A stretch of DNA of 64,000 nt from JBKBIP01 sp046297495 (lineage in GTDB: Bacteria; Planctomycetota; Planctomycetia; Gemmatales; Gemmataceae), in the NCBI GenBank assembly GCA_046297495.1, contig JBKBIP010000005.1:62001-126000 (forward strand). Reading direction: 5' to 3'. Positions 52,101 to 60,400 of the stretch are shown in pieces. The stretch's first letter is position 1; each line of letters starts with the position of its first letter. Both the position numbers and the translations under genes were made by a program. The notes under the pieces were generated by a model, which was given only the letters and a program-made list of their open reading frames with translations, was not told the origin of the DNA and made no database searches.

Positions 52101-52197
52101 GGCGAGGACCAGTCGCCAGCCCCAGACAGATGCTGGCCAGCACGATGAGGGAGCAAACGCATTTTCCCATGCCCGCAACCTTTCGGGTCCGCTTCAT
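49102..52197 (-). CDS. Exported WD40 protein with 21 repeats
   Basis: The 1031-aa protein starts at ATG 52197 with GGGAG upstream and a signal-like segment (CVCSLIVLASICLGLATG). After a helical N-terminal region (about 40-120), I count 21 WD40-type repeats (SPDGQQLATAGRDGVVRIWD-like units), one of them with an extra loop. That number fits three consecutive seven-bladed propellers. WD40 propellers bind partner proteins; no catalytic domain is present. Blades 17-19 are less regular. A role as an envelope or periplasmic scaffold is inference. Confidence 0.88.
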   Translation of the reverse strand: MKRTRKVAGMGKCVCSLIVLASICLGLATGPRPVQAQGVPALTVEQVQELQARYRAEREQSEKEEIAAKFAPDLLNRAAQQAQKGDAALAANRLVEAAAAYREARWLIPALPPAFPEHVSRVFGSLRLRHADWIEAVAFSPDGQQLATAGRDGVVRIWDVATGRERRQYTEHLNKSIAAGFNPLEDKVRVRAVAFHPNGKQLASAADNVILIWEADTGKTLHTLDRHGKYVTSLAFRPDGSRLASGSNDQTARLWDPSTGNLVSTLQGHVGMVNAVAFSASGKLLASVGADGMARIWNSDTNAALMVTSVHSGGVNAVAFSPDERFFATCGADRLAKIWIAPAIGAAVPNSGAQRQQFVGHTEIVTSLTFSKDGQSLVTGSRDRSIRLWDVSSGQMLRALHGHGDEITALAFSPDGTTLASASYDQSARLWSFDTVEQHRHLAGHKGYVWSAFFSADGQRVVSASADKTVIIWDADTNKVLHTLTGHTSPVTVALFHPEGKTVVSAGGDKVLRVWDVNSGKELRVLKGHRLAVMAAAYSPDGKHIASGAADRLVKIWDADTGEERHSLDRHTAVVSAVAYHPDGQRLISASADGMVKLWDAAGKELASFQAHTLGVGAVAISADGHRLATCGGDHLVKIWRLPTGNNTPELLRAITGHTAPVSSVAFSPDGKLLVSGGGDRIVRVWDVSSGNEVRNFRGHNDWVSSVAFSADGYFIISASVDKSIKIWENVQREEIVLSYGHNRRVYTVAASPDGQLLATGAEDRTVKLWNRNTGAELRTLAGHAEGITALAFSPDGKMLVSADDRGIKLWDVASGKEIRTFGPIGQIPALAFSKDGKQVLVWYHVGGTPPNSLSMVQIYDTDSGLLKGKVEDRGRQIQCLAFSADGSLAALGDRDGVVRLWDLVKGEKIGADMPVNQSGVTDLTVTPDKKFLIIGGNDGKAHLWDMDKRETVRTFPGHPFRVHAFAVSPDGSRFATTSADNTVKLWDAASGKELRAWNIGNMVRNMTFSADGKHILTANFNTTAYMLEAP

Positions 52198-52492
52198 GTC
52201 ATCTTCTCCCTGGAGAGGAGCTAAAGGATGGATTCGCAACCACTTCGAGTATAGCGCCAATCGCACAATCCAGGCAAGATGGATCAGGATGGCGCCGTCT
52301 TTGCCAATAGGATTCATCGTGTCGTGGTCGGGGTGGAGCGCGGCGATACCCTGGCGACGGCATGCTGCTGACTGCCGATGGCGAGCATGAACCGATAAAT
52401 CATGTTCGTTTATCCACGGAGCACCCAACCCGCATTTCCTTGGCCGTGGTTCTTGTTATAGTAGGACAACCCCAGCGAAGGGACTCCACGCC

Positions 52493-53656
52493 ATGACGCA
52501 CGGACTGCCAGCGACGATTCTCTTATGTACCGACGAAGCCGACGGTGCCGCGGATGTTGCCCGCATCATGCACGACTTGGGCTTGTCCGTGACGCGGCAC
52601 GTCTGGAGTGAACCGGAACCGGCTGAGCTTCCGCACGTCGATTTGGTCCTCCTCGATGCTGGCCGGCGGCTGGATGATGCCTTAACTTGGTGCCAGCAAC
52701 GGCGGGCGCGGTGGGCGGACACACCAGTGGTATTTCTCCTCCAAGACGCGGATGCCACGCGACGGGGTCTGTGCTTTGAAGTTGGGGCCAAGGCTTGCCT
52801 CAGCCGGCCTTTCCTAATGGTGGAACTATCCATCCTGCTCACCCAATGGTTACAGCATCGGCATCTGCCGCGCCGGCTTGCCGAAAAGACGGCTGAGCTG
52901 TCCAACTCTAACCAACGGCTGCATCAGTATTTCCAGCACAGCGCCCGTGAACGGGAGCTAACGGGGCGTCTCCAGCACCTCTTGCAAGTCCGCCAATTGC
53001 CTAATGTCCCCAACATCCGCTGGGCCGTCTCGCACCGCCCCAGCGGTCATCTGGGCGGCGATTCATTCGGCGGCTGGATAACGCCCGATCAGCAGCTGGT
53101 TCTTTATCTCGCCGATGTCGTCGCCGATGGCCTCACCGCCGGCCTCTTGACGCTGTTTCTGCGTCAATGGCTGGCCCAACAAATGACGGATTTCGCTCCA
53201 GCGCCGGCCCAGCTGCTCAACCGTCTCAACCGCGCGCTGCTCGAATTGGACATCGCTGGCTCTCCCATGATTTCCCTGAGCGTGCTGGGGTATCGTCATG
53301 GGCAAGGAGATTTGACAATCGCGCGCGCCGGCCACGCGCCGTTGCTCTATGTCCCTCGGCAAGGGGAAGCGTGCTTCTCGCGGATGGCCGGCCCCTTGCT
53401 CGGCCTATTCGCCACGGAATACCCCACGGAAACCCATACGCTCCGACCAGGGGATCGGGTTCTCCTGGCCACCGATGGTTGGTACGCGAGCGAGACGCCA
53501 GAGCCGCGGCAGGAGATGGATCGCTTGCGTGAACATAGCCAACGGCTGCGAGGATTCCCAGTTGCCGAATGGGTCGAACGCTTGGCTGTCGAACTTGCCG
53601 CCGCCATCAATCTTCATGAAGATGCCACGCTGATCGGCTTGGAACGGTCGAGTTAG
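52493..53656 (+). CDS. Receiver-like plus SpoIIE-type (PP2C) phosphatase
   Basis: The 387-aa protein has an N-terminal receiver-like domain (1-125) with strand-3 acid LVLLDAG but Arg instead of the conserved Lys (ACLSRPF) and only part of the N-terminal acidic pair (CTDEAD). A coiled coil follows (about 125-155), then a PP2C/SpoIIE-type phosphatase (about 175-385) with GGDSFGGW, LYLADVVADGLTAGL, ARAGHAPLLYV, LLATDGWY and DATLIGL. Such phosphatases act on anti-sigma-factor antagonists or similar partners. The degenerate receiver probably senses something other than Asp phosphorylation. It overlaps the converging MFS gene by 4 bp. Confidence 0.85.
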   Translation: MTHGLPATILLCTDEADGAADVARIMHDLGLSVTRHVWSEPEPAELPHVDLVLLDAGRRLDDALTWCQQRRARWADTPVVFLLQDADATRRGLCFEVGAKACLSRPFLMVELSILLTQWLQHRHLPRRLAEKTAELSNSNQRLHQYFQHSARERELTGRLQHLLQVRQLPNVPNIRWAVSHRPSGHLGGDSFGGWITPDQQLVLYLADVVADGLTAGLLTLFLRQWLAQQMTDFAPAPAQLLNRLNRALLELDIAGSPMISLSVLGYRHGQGDLTIARAGHAPLLYVPRQGEACFSRMAGPLLGLFATEYPTETHTLRPGDRVLLATDGWYASETPEPRQEMDRLREHSQRLRGFPVAEWVERLAVELAAAINLHEDATLIGLERSS

Positions 53657-55194
53657 CGAGATTCGTCGATGGCGTGGCATACGCAGCCGCACGCTGGTTG
53701 GACGAACGGAACGAGCAGTAGAGCCAGGACAGGGCACCAGGCCAAGTAGCGCAGCACGTGTTGATAAGCGTAAGCGGTCGCGTTGGCTTTCACCCACTTA
53801 GCCAACAAGGCACGCGCTTGCTGGGAACTGAAGAAAGCCGGGCTGCCGCGTTCGGCGAAATGGCGTTCCGACTGGCGCAGGACTTGTTCGACGATGGGCC
53901 GATTGTGGGTGATGTGGCGTCCCAAGATATCGGAATAGAAATCGGTCGTGCGGGCCAGGAGCGTTACCAAAATCGTTCCCGCCGTGTAAGCCGGCAACGA
54001 GCGAGCGATATTGAAGATGCCGGCGCCGGTGGTTAGTTGGGCCGGTGTCAGTCCCTCGAACGTCGTCACCATGACCGGCACCAGCACCAGTCCGGCCCCT
54101 ATCCCCCACGTCGCGAATTTTAGCGCGAGCTCGTATTTGCTGGTGTACAGGTCCAAGGCCGACAATTGCCAGGTAGCTGTTGCCATGACCGCCAGGCCAA
54201 TCGCCATCCGCGACCGGCGTTGCGTTCGACCGGCCACGAGCTGGGCAACGATCACGGCCAACCCCATCGTGGCCAAGCCGGGCAAGAGCACCAACGCCCC
54301 TTGCCACCACTGGTAGCCACGCAGCGAGATCATGTAATTCGACAACAACATCAGCAACACGTAGAGATTGATACTAAAGAGACATTTGATCCCCAGTCCC
54401 AGGGAAAAGTCGCGCAGTCGAAAGGGTCGCAGACTAATGAGCGGCTCCGCTCCCAACGCGCCCCAAACGATAAACCCAACCAGCGCCACCACCAGCCCGG
54501 CCAGCCACGGCACGAAGAACGGCGACGTGAGCCAGCCCCAGTATTGCCCCATGTCCAACACGGCGTTGAGCGAAGCAATCCAACTTACCAGCAAACAGAA
54601 TCCCAACAGATCGAAGCGCGGCGGACTGGCTTCGCGCGGTCGGTCCTCTGGCAGCAAGTGGTAAGCCAATGCGACGATCAACAGCCCGAGCGGTAGGTTG
54701 ATCAGAAAGATCAGACGCCAGGAATACAAAGCCGTGAACGCTCCCCCCAAGCTGGCCCCCAGCATGGCGGAGAAATAAACGGTCAGGCCATAGCAAGCCA
54801 TCGCCCGATCCGCCAGCCCGGGCAGCTCACGCCACAGAAGCACCATCGCCGCGGCGACGAGTAACCCCATGCCAAGACCTTGACCAACGCGCAACGGCGC
54901 CATCTGCATCACGTCATCCACGACGCCGCACGGAAAAGCCATGAAGCAAAAGAGGAGCAAGCCGCTCAAGTAGGCCAGGCGCAACCCAATCTTGCCAGCG
55001 ACGAAGCGCGTCAAGGCCATGCCGCTGGCGGCACCCACCAGGTAAGTCCCCTGAATCCAGTGAAAGCGGTAGCGGTCCGTATCGAGCGCGTCGATGATGT
55101 CCGCCTGGGGCAAATCGATCATGGCCGAGTGCAGCATGGCCAGCGACACGCCGGGAAGAGTCGCAATCAAGGCGTTCCATTGCCGAGATGTCAT
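53653..55194 (-). CDS. MFS drug-efflux transporter (EmrB/QacA-like, DHA2)
   Basis: The 513-aa protein has 14 predicted membrane segments, the pattern of DHA2 drug:proton antiporters. Typical elements are WIQGTYLVGAASGMAL, RVGQGLGMGLLVAA and the antiporter-type motif GASLGGAFTALYSWR. It is the last gene of a TolC-like, HlyD-like, MFS operon (58121 to 53653), analogous to EmrAB-TolC, exporting amphiphilic drugs or metabolites across both membranes. The gap to the HlyD-like gene (79 bp) holds two tandem palindromes. Confidence 0.9.
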   Translation of the reverse strand: MTSRQWNALIATLPGVSLAMLHSAMIDLPQADIIDALDTDRYRFHWIQGTYLVGAASGMALTRFVAGKIGLRLAYLSGLLLFCFMAFPCGVVDDVMQMAPLRVGQGLGMGLLVAAAMVLLWRELPGLADRAMACYGLTVYFSAMLGASLGGAFTALYSWRLIFLINLPLGLLIVALAYHLLPEDRPREASPPRFDLLGFCLLVSWIASLNAVLDMGQYWGWLTSPFFVPWLAGLVVALVGFIVWGALGAEPLISLRPFRLRDFSLGLGIKCLFSINLYVLLMLLSNYMISLRGYQWWQGALVLLPGLATMGLAVIVAQLVAGRTQRRSRMAIGLAVMATATWQLSALDLYTSKYELALKFATWGIGAGLVLVPVMVTTFEGLTPAQLTTGAGIFNIARSLPAYTAGTILVTLLARTTDFYSDILGRHITHNRPIVEQVLRQSERHFAERGSPAFFSSQQARALLAKWVKANATAYAYQHVLRYLAWCPVLALLLVPFVQPACGCVCHAIDESR

Positions 55195-55211
55195 GTTTTT
55201 TCCCCGTGGGA

Positions 55212-55257
55212 CAGGTCGGCGACCTGCCGGATAGGGTAGGCAGGTCGGCGACCTGCC
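55212..55257. repeat. Two tandem near-perfect palindromes in the efflux operon
   Basis: CAGGTCGGCGACCTG occurs at 55212-55226 and 55241-55255, each close to a perfect inverted repeat, with centres 29 bp apart. They lie between the HlyD-like stop and the MFS start. They could be operator sites or a small hairpin repeat family. Confidence 0.7.
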
Positions 55258-55273
55258 CCGAAGTACGGGCGGA

Positions 55274-56593
55274 TCATTCCTCTTTCCGCGGCGCTTGTTT
55301 CACCCCGGCGATGGCCGCCTCTTGCCGCAGCGTCTCCGCCGCCCAGACGGGGTCGCCGGGACCGTGCGCGATGGTGGCCGTGACGGACAAGCCGGGTTTC
55401 AGGAGCGGCCAGCGGTCGTCGCGTTCGATCCAGATGCGCGTTGGCACCCGTTGGACGACATAGGTGAACTCGCCAGCGGAAATGTCACGCGGGATGAGGG
55501 AAAACTTGGCGTCGGTCGCCGAGCCGATCCACAGCACCCGCCCTCGAAATGGCTGGGAGAAAGCGTCCACATCGAGACGGACTGGGTTGCCAGGATGGAC
55601 CCCTTCGAGCAAGGTTTCCTCGAGATAGACCGTCACGTATTTCAACTCGGGGTTGTACATGCTGAAGATCGGTTCACCGGCGCGGGCGTAATCCCCTAGA
55701 TGCCGCCATTTTTTGGCGATGATGCCGTCATACGGGGCGGTGACGCGCGTATAGTCAAGATTGGTCTGGGCCAGCTCCAAGGCGCGCCGCGCTTCCCCGA
55801 CGGCTTGGCGGCGCTCCGTGACCAGCCGGCGAGCAACCTCGATTTGCCAATCCCCGAGCCGGGCCAGCTCGACCGCTTGCTCCGCTTCGGCGCCGGCATG
55901 GCGCGCGGATCGTAATTGCTGCTCGGCCATGGCGATCTGCTGGCGGGCCGCCTCCGCCTGGCCGAGCCGGGCCACCGCGATGTGTACTTCCGCCTCCGCT
56001 GTGCGGAGCGTTCGCGTCGCTTCCTGAAACTTGCGTTCTGTCACCGATTGTTCCTTAAACAGCGCGGCGTAGCGTTGGTAATCCTCCTGGGCCAGGACGA
56101 GGTTGGCCCGCGCCGCATCCACGGCACGGGCGGCAGCGGCGAGGCCCTGTTCCACGTCGCGCTTGGTCAGCTCCAGATACGCGACCGCCTTGCTCTCCTC
56201 GTCTCGGCGGATGTCCAGCCGCCGCTCGGCCATGGCGATTTGACGCGGCACCTCTTCGCCGAGCAGTTTCAGATCGGCTTCGGACTTCGCCAGGGCTGCT
56301 TCCGCGACCGCCAGCTTGGCGGCGGCCAGGTTGACCTCGCGCTGATACGGAGTCGGATCGATCCGCGCCAGCAGCTGTCCCGACTGAATCGATTCCTGTT
56401 CCTGAACGTAAATCGCCACGATGGCGCCGGCCACTTGCGGCGCGACGTTGATCAGGTGGGAATCAACGAAGGCATCCTTGGTGATGGAATGATCGAAGCG
56501 AAACAGCAACCACCGGCCGCCGAAGAAGCCAGCACCAACCAAGGCCACGACGACCGACGTCCACCACGCGATTCGCAGGAGCCTCTTATTCAT
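55274..56593 (-). CDS. HlyD/EmrA-type membrane fusion protein
   Basis: The 439-aa protein has an N-terminal membrane anchor (about 10-28, TSVVVALVGAGFFGGRWLL). Two lipoyl-like halves (SHLINVAPQVAGAIVAIYV; RVTAPYDGIIAKKWRHLG) flank a long alpha-helical hairpin (about 90-275), followed by a beta-barrel region. This is the standard adaptor linking an inner-membrane MFS pump to TolC. Its start overlaps the stop of the TolC-like gene by 8 bp, indicating translational coupling. Confidence 0.92.
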   Translation of the reverse strand: MNKRLLRIAWWTSVVVALVGAGFFGGRWLLFRFDHSITKDAFVDSHLINVAPQVAGAIVAIYVQEQESIQSGQLLARIDPTPYQREVNLAAAKLAVAEAALAKSEADLKLLGEEVPRQIAMAERRLDIRRDEESKAVAYLELTKRDVEQGLAAAARAVDAARANLVLAQEDYQRYAALFKEQSVTERKFQEATRTLRTAEAEVHIAVARLGQAEAARQQIAMAEQQLRSARHAGAEAEQAVELARLGDWQIEVARRLVTERRQAVGEARRALELAQTNLDYTRVTAPYDGIIAKKWRHLGDYARAGEPIFSMYNPELKYVTVYLEETLLEGVHPGNPVRLDVDAFSQPFRGRVLWIGSATDAKFSLIPRDISAGEFTYVVQRVPTRIWIERDDRWPLLKPGLSVTATIAHGPGDPVWAAETLRQEAAIAGVKQAPRKEE

Positions 56594-58121
56594 CGCCGCA
56601 TTCCTCCGCCGGCCGCGTGGTCCCGATGGCGTACTGTAAGCGCGCCAAGGCAGTCTGATAGTCGTACAGGGCCGCGGCGTAATTCTGACGCGCCCGCACC
56701 CATGTCAATTCCGCATCGACGACTTCCGTGGGGGTGGCGTCGCCTCGGCGGAACAGGTTGCCGACCACGCGGATGTTTTCCTCTGCTTGTGTCACCATGC
56801 TTTGCGACAACTCGATGCGTTGGCGGGCGTCGTCCATAGCTAGGAAAGCAGCCGTCACTTCATAGGCAATTCGGTCGCACACTTCCTTGGCTTGGGCGAT
56901 GGCGGCTCGGACCTCCGCCTTCGCGCTAACGAGCTGCCCCTTGCGCCGGCCCCCTTCATACAAGCCCAGCTCGATGTTGACGCCGCCGGAGATCAGCTCG
57001 TGTTGGTCGAGGTGGCGGCCGTCTTGCAACGCCGCCGTGCCGCCGACATAAATCCGCGGCCAAAACGCTGCCTTCGCTTCCTGGGCGCCGAACTGTGCCG
57101 CCGCGATGCCTTGCAGCACGACGCGGAATTCCTCGCGGTGGTCCACGGCCAATCGCAGCCCCTGTTCCAAGGACAGGTTCCAAGTCGGTTCATCGGGTTG
57201 ATCCACGATTTGGGTCGGCGTGCTAACGTTGATGCCGATGAGTTGGTTCAGTCCCGCGCGGGCAATCCCCTCGGCGGTGCGCGCCTGCACGAGCAGTAGC
57301 CGCATCTCGGCCACCTGCACCTCGGCGCGGAGGACATCATGGCGAATGGCGGTTCCTTCTTTGAGAAAGTTGCGCGCGTCGCGCAGGTGTGCTTCGGCGC
57401 GCCGAACCGCTTCCTCGGCGATGATTCGGTTGGCTCGTGCTTGCAGCAGGTCGAAGTAGCTTACGGCGACCTGATAGACCAACGTTTGCCTGGCCCGTAG
57501 ATATTGCAGCCGAGCGATGTCCAGAGCCGCCACCGCCCGGCCATAGCGGGCCATCGTTCGGCCAAAGTCCCAAATCGTCCATTGCAAGTGGAACTCGCCG
57601 ATCCAGAAATCATGCGCGGTGCCGCCATAGGCCACGTTACCGACCGCTGAGGGGAGGGTAGGCAAGGCAAAGCGGCCAGGAGTGCCGTCAATGCGGCGCA
57701 AGGAAACATTGGCTTCCGGCAAAAAGTCCGCGAAGGAGACTTGGCGACCCCCTTCCGCCTGAGCGATGCGCTCCATGCGTGCTTGCAGGCCGGGGTTGGT
57801 CCGCAAGGCCCAAGCAATCGCTTGCTCCAAGGTCAGCGGCTCCCAGCCATGGTCCGACCCAGCGAGAGGAGGCCGGAAGGCCCCTAGTGGTATTGAATCA
57901 TCCGCACAAGGGCAAGCTGGGACATCCGCCACTGGGTCAGCGACTAACGACGGCAGCGGCAGCGGCGGCAAAATACGCTGGCTCAACTCCGCCATCGGCA
58001 CCGGGGGCGTGTGCCATGCGCAGCCGACGGCCGGGACCGCCCAGAATCCGATCCAGGCAGCCAAACGGGCCGCGCGAAGCGACCGCCAACCGGCGCGGAA
58101 CCAGTGTATTGGTGCGGGCAT
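56586..58121 (-). CDS. TolC-like outer-membrane efflux lipoprotein
   Basis: The 511-aa protein has a lipoprotein-type signal (AVPAVGCAW, Cys about residue 34). Two OEP repeats follow (about 95-300 and 310-500), rich in amphipathic helices, with ALRTNPGLQARMERIAQAEG and RAEVQVAEMRLLLVQARTAE. It should form the trimeric outer-membrane channel of the tripartite pump encoded downstream. It is the first gene of the operon. Confidence 0.9.
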   Translation of the reverse strand: MPAPIHWFRAGWRSLRAARLAAWIGFWAVPAVGCAWHTPPVPMAELSQRILPPLPLPSLVADPVADVPACPCADDSIPLGAFRPPLAGSDHGWEPLTLEQAIAWALRTNPGLQARMERIAQAEGGRQVSFADFLPEANVSLRRIDGTPGRFALPTLPSAVGNVAYGGTAHDFWIGEFHLQWTIWDFGRTMARYGRAVAALDIARLQYLRARQTLVYQVAVSYFDLLQARANRIIAEEAVRRAEAHLRDARNFLKEGTAIRHDVLRAEVQVAEMRLLLVQARTAEGIARAGLNQLIGINVSTPTQIVDQPDEPTWNLSLEQGLRLAVDHREEFRVVLQGIAAAQFGAQEAKAAFWPRIYVGGTAALQDGRHLDQHELISGGVNIELGLYEGGRRKGQLVSAKAEVRAAIAQAKEVCDRIAYEVTAAFLAMDDARQRIELSQSMVTQAEENIRVVGNLFRRGDATPTEVVDAELTWVRARQNYAAALYDYQTALARLQYAIGTTRPAEECGDE

Positions 58122-58296
58122 GGAAGCATCCCGACCAGGGGTTGTTCTCCAGAGTTGCGAACAAGACTATTTCCCGCCTTATAGCCGTGCCGATTTACCG
58201 CGTCAAGCACAGCGCCCGGCGGGTGTGCGTCCTGTACGGGGGTGGCCGCCCGCCGCCCCGGATCGAGAAAAATCCACAGTTCCGCCTGCTTTCCCA

Positions 58297-58325
58297 TTGA
58301 CTGTTTTAGTGAACTTATGTACAAT
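58297..58325 (+). promoter_or_regulatory. Sigma70-like promoter upstream of rpmE
   Basis: TTGACT (58297-58302), a 17-bp spacer and TACAAT (58320-58325) form an excellent promoter facing rpmE, 288 bp before its start codon. The spacer TAGTGAACTTATG is shared with the AAA ATPase promoter. Confidence 0.7.
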
Positions 58326-58380
58326 AGCAAAAGATGAGATTTTTCCTTCCTTTCATTGTTCCATTCCACCCCACCCCCCC
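58307..58380 (+). repeat. Promoter/leader block, copy 3
   Basis: The block matches copy 1 (33942-34016, opposite strand) with the same 56-bp distance from TAGTGAAC to the end of CATTGTTCC, followed by the C-rich run. The region between the ends is less conserved. Confidence 0.85.
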
Positions 58381-58612
58381 TCTTTTTCAAGATGATAGAC
58401 AATTGGCATGGAATGAAACGCCCCCTCACCACGCCCGCTTCATCGCTTCGCACTCGCCCACGGCGGTCCCGGAACGCGAAGTATTTTCCACCCTCATAAC
58501 AGCCGCACACGCCTCGACCAGAACCCTTCGCTGGTTCCCCTTGTCGATGGCCGGCGGCAAGCTCTACAATATAACTCTTCCCATGCACCTGAAGCGTAAT
58601 GGAGAAACTGCG

Positions 58613-58846
58613 ATGAAATCCGGTATTCACCCCGAATACATCGAATGCACCGTGACTTGTGGTTGCGGTAACAAGTTCGTCACGCGCAGCACGCGCAAGG
58701 CGATCAACGTCGAAATCTGCTCGGCCTGTCATCCCTTTTTCACCGGCAAGATGAAATACGTGGACACCACGGGTCGGGTGGAGAAGTTCCAGCGCAAATA
58801 TAACTGGGAGCAGCGCAAGAAGTCCGCCAAGGAAGAAGCCAAGTAG
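58613..58846 (+). CDS. rpmE: Ribosomal protein bL31 (zinc-type)
   Basis: The 77-aa protein starts at ATG 58613 with TGGAGA upstream; the long in-frame extension to 58334 includes the leader block and is not protein-like. It begins MKSGIHPEYIECTVTCGCGN and has the zinc Cys set (CGC, CSAC) and HPFFTGKMKYVDTTGRVEKF. It is the C+ form of bL31, whose paralogue switching depends on zinc in some bacteria. prfA follows after 100 bp, as in many genomes. Confidence 0.95.
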   Translation: MKSGIHPEYIECTVTCGCGNKFVTRSTRKAINVEICSACHPFFTGKMKYVDTTGRVEKFQRKYNWEQRKKSAKEEAK

Positions 58847-58946
58847 CTGGGGGATCGTAGGTGCGGATAGGCGGGGCGCGGTCCGCGCCGGTGCCAAGTC
58901 GCCAGCCCCGAACACTACCGTTCTCCTCCCCCAAAGCGAAACCATT

Positions 58947-60035
58947 ATGTGGCAAACATTCGCACAAGCGCAGAATCGCTATGCCGAGCTGGAGCAACTG
59001 CTTGCCGATCCGGCCGTGATCGCCAACCGGACCCGATTTACCCAAGTGGCCAAGGAACACGGCAGCCTGGCCCGCATGGTCAAACCCTATCAAGAATTTC
59101 TCAAGCTTAATGAGCAAGTAACCCAAGCCGAACAGCTCCTCGCCGCCGAGAACGACCCGGAGATGCGGCAGTACGCCGAGGAAGAGCTGGCCCAGCTCCG
59201 CGAACGCCAGCAGACTTTGCAAAGCCGGTTGGAGGATTTGTTGCTGATTGAGCCGGGAGAGGATTATACCAGTCTCATCATGGAAATCCGAGCTGGTACT
59301 GGCGGCGACGAGGCCGCCCTGTTCGCCGGTGATCTGTACAATATGTACACCCACTATGCCCGTGAACAGGGCTGGCGGGTCGAGGACATCGCCTTTAGCC
59401 CTGGTGAGCAAGGGGGATTCAAGGAAATCGTCTTCAGCATCACCGGCGAGGGGGTGTATGAAAATCTCCGCTACGAAAGCGGCGGCCATCGCGTCCAGCG
59501 CGTCCCCAAGACCGAGCAACAGGGGCGGATTCACACGTCCGCCGCCACCGTGGCCGTGCTCCCCGAACCGGACGACGTGCAAGTGGACATCAAGGAAGAA
59601 GACATCGAATGGGAACGCATGCGGGCCGGCGGCGCGGGCGGGCAACACGTCAACAAGACCGAAAGCGCCGTGCGCATCTGGTACAAGCGCGGCACGCCGG
59701 ACGAAATGGAAATCAAGTGTCAAGACCATCGCAGCCAGCACAAAAACTATGAGCAAGCCATGCGCATCTTGCGCAGCCGACTGTTCGAGCAACAGCAAAT
59801 GAAGCTGCACCAGGAACGTGCCCAACAGCGGCGCTCGATGATCGGCTCCGGCGATCGCAGCGAACGCATCCGCACCTACAACTTCCCGCAAAACCGCGTC
59901 ACCGACCACCGCATCAATTTGAACTTGTATCGTTTGGATTCGATTCTCATGGGGGATTTGAGCGAATTGATTCAAGCCCTGAAGGATTTTGACAAGAAAC
60001 AGCGCTTGCAAGGAGCCGGGGCGGGAAGCGCATAA
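58947..60035 (+). CDS. prfA: Peptide chain release factor 1
   Basis: The 362-aa protein matches RF1: an N-terminal helical domain, EIRAGTGGDEAALFAGDLYN, then the stop-codon recognition tripeptide region RVPKTEQQGRIHTS (P-x-T as in RF1, reading UAA/UAG), the GGQ catalytic motif in GGAGGQHVNKTESAVR, and RTYNFPQNRVTDHRI. Length is canonical. PrmC, encoded at 60401, would methylate the GGQ glutamine. It is preceded by rpmE. Confidence 0.97.
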   Translation: MWQTFAQAQNRYAELEQLLADPAVIANRTRFTQVAKEHGSLARMVKPYQEFLKLNEQVTQAEQLLAAENDPEMRQYAEEELAQLRERQQTLQSRLEDLLLIEPGEDYTSLIMEIRAGTGGDEAALFAGDLYNMYTHYAREQGWRVEDIAFSPGEQGGFKEIVFSITGEGVYENLRYESGGHRVQRVPKTEQQGRIHTSAATVAVLPEPDDVQVDIKEEDIEWERMRAGGAGGQHVNKTESAVRIWYKRGTPDEMEIKCQDHRSQHKNYEQAMRILRSRLFEQQQMKLHQERAQQRRSMIGSGDRSERIRTYNFPQNRVTDHRINLNLYRLDSILMGDLSELIQALKDFDKKQRLQGAGAGSA

Positions 60036-60080
60036 CCGTTTAGCGCGCGTGCCTGTGGCACGCATCGTCGAGAGGCAGCC

Positions 60081-60305
60081 ATGATCGAATTAACTGAGCA
60101 ACAGCGCGACGAGCTGAACCAACCAGAACCCACGGCCATTGATCCGCGGACACGGGAGGAATACGTACTGGTTCGCAAGGCCGCGTACCAGCGGCTCAAG
60201 GCGTTGTTAGAAAACGACACCATCTTAGCAACCGGCGAACTCGTGGATGCGATCATGGCCGAAGATGATGCCCATGCTCCGTATTGGGAGGAGTATCAAC
60301 GATGA
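60081..60305 (+). CDS. Small antitoxin-like protein
   Basis: The 74-aa protein starts at an ATG with GAGAGG upstream. It reads IELTEQQRDELNQPEP, then a Asp-Pro-x-Thr/Arg-containing strand (IDPRTREEYVLVRKAAYQRL) and an acidic C-terminus. This resembles short proteins that precede PemK/MazF-type toxin genes in planctomycetes and cyanobacteria, but here the frame after it (from 60302) gives only two codons, so no toxin follows. An orphan antitoxin or unrelated small protein is possible. Confidence 0.6.
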   Translation: MIELTEQQRDELNQPEPTAIDPRTREEYVLVRKAAYQRLKALLENDTILATGELVDAIMAEDDAHAPYWEEYQR

Positions 60306-60400
60306 TGGGTTGAAGGCGGCTTTGGAACTACCTTAAATTATTCACGCTGAAGCGATGCCCAACATTCAGTTGCGATAAACACCTAGACTTTAATACCAAC

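Larger units (their letters stand above)
58122..58612. other. Divergent region with the leader block upstream of rpmE
   Basis: This 491-bp region between the TolC-like gene and rpmE carries a strong promoter at 58297-58325 and leader-block copy 3. After the block, ATG GAA TGA at 58408 matches the start codon context of the AAA ATPase gene (ATG GAA CGC) but is stopped at once. The rest up to rpmE has no evident gene. Confidence 0.65.

Noticed and set aside
58334..58612. N-terminal extension of bL31
   Set aside because: It would read through the promoter/leader block; bL31 proteins begin at MKSGIHP.
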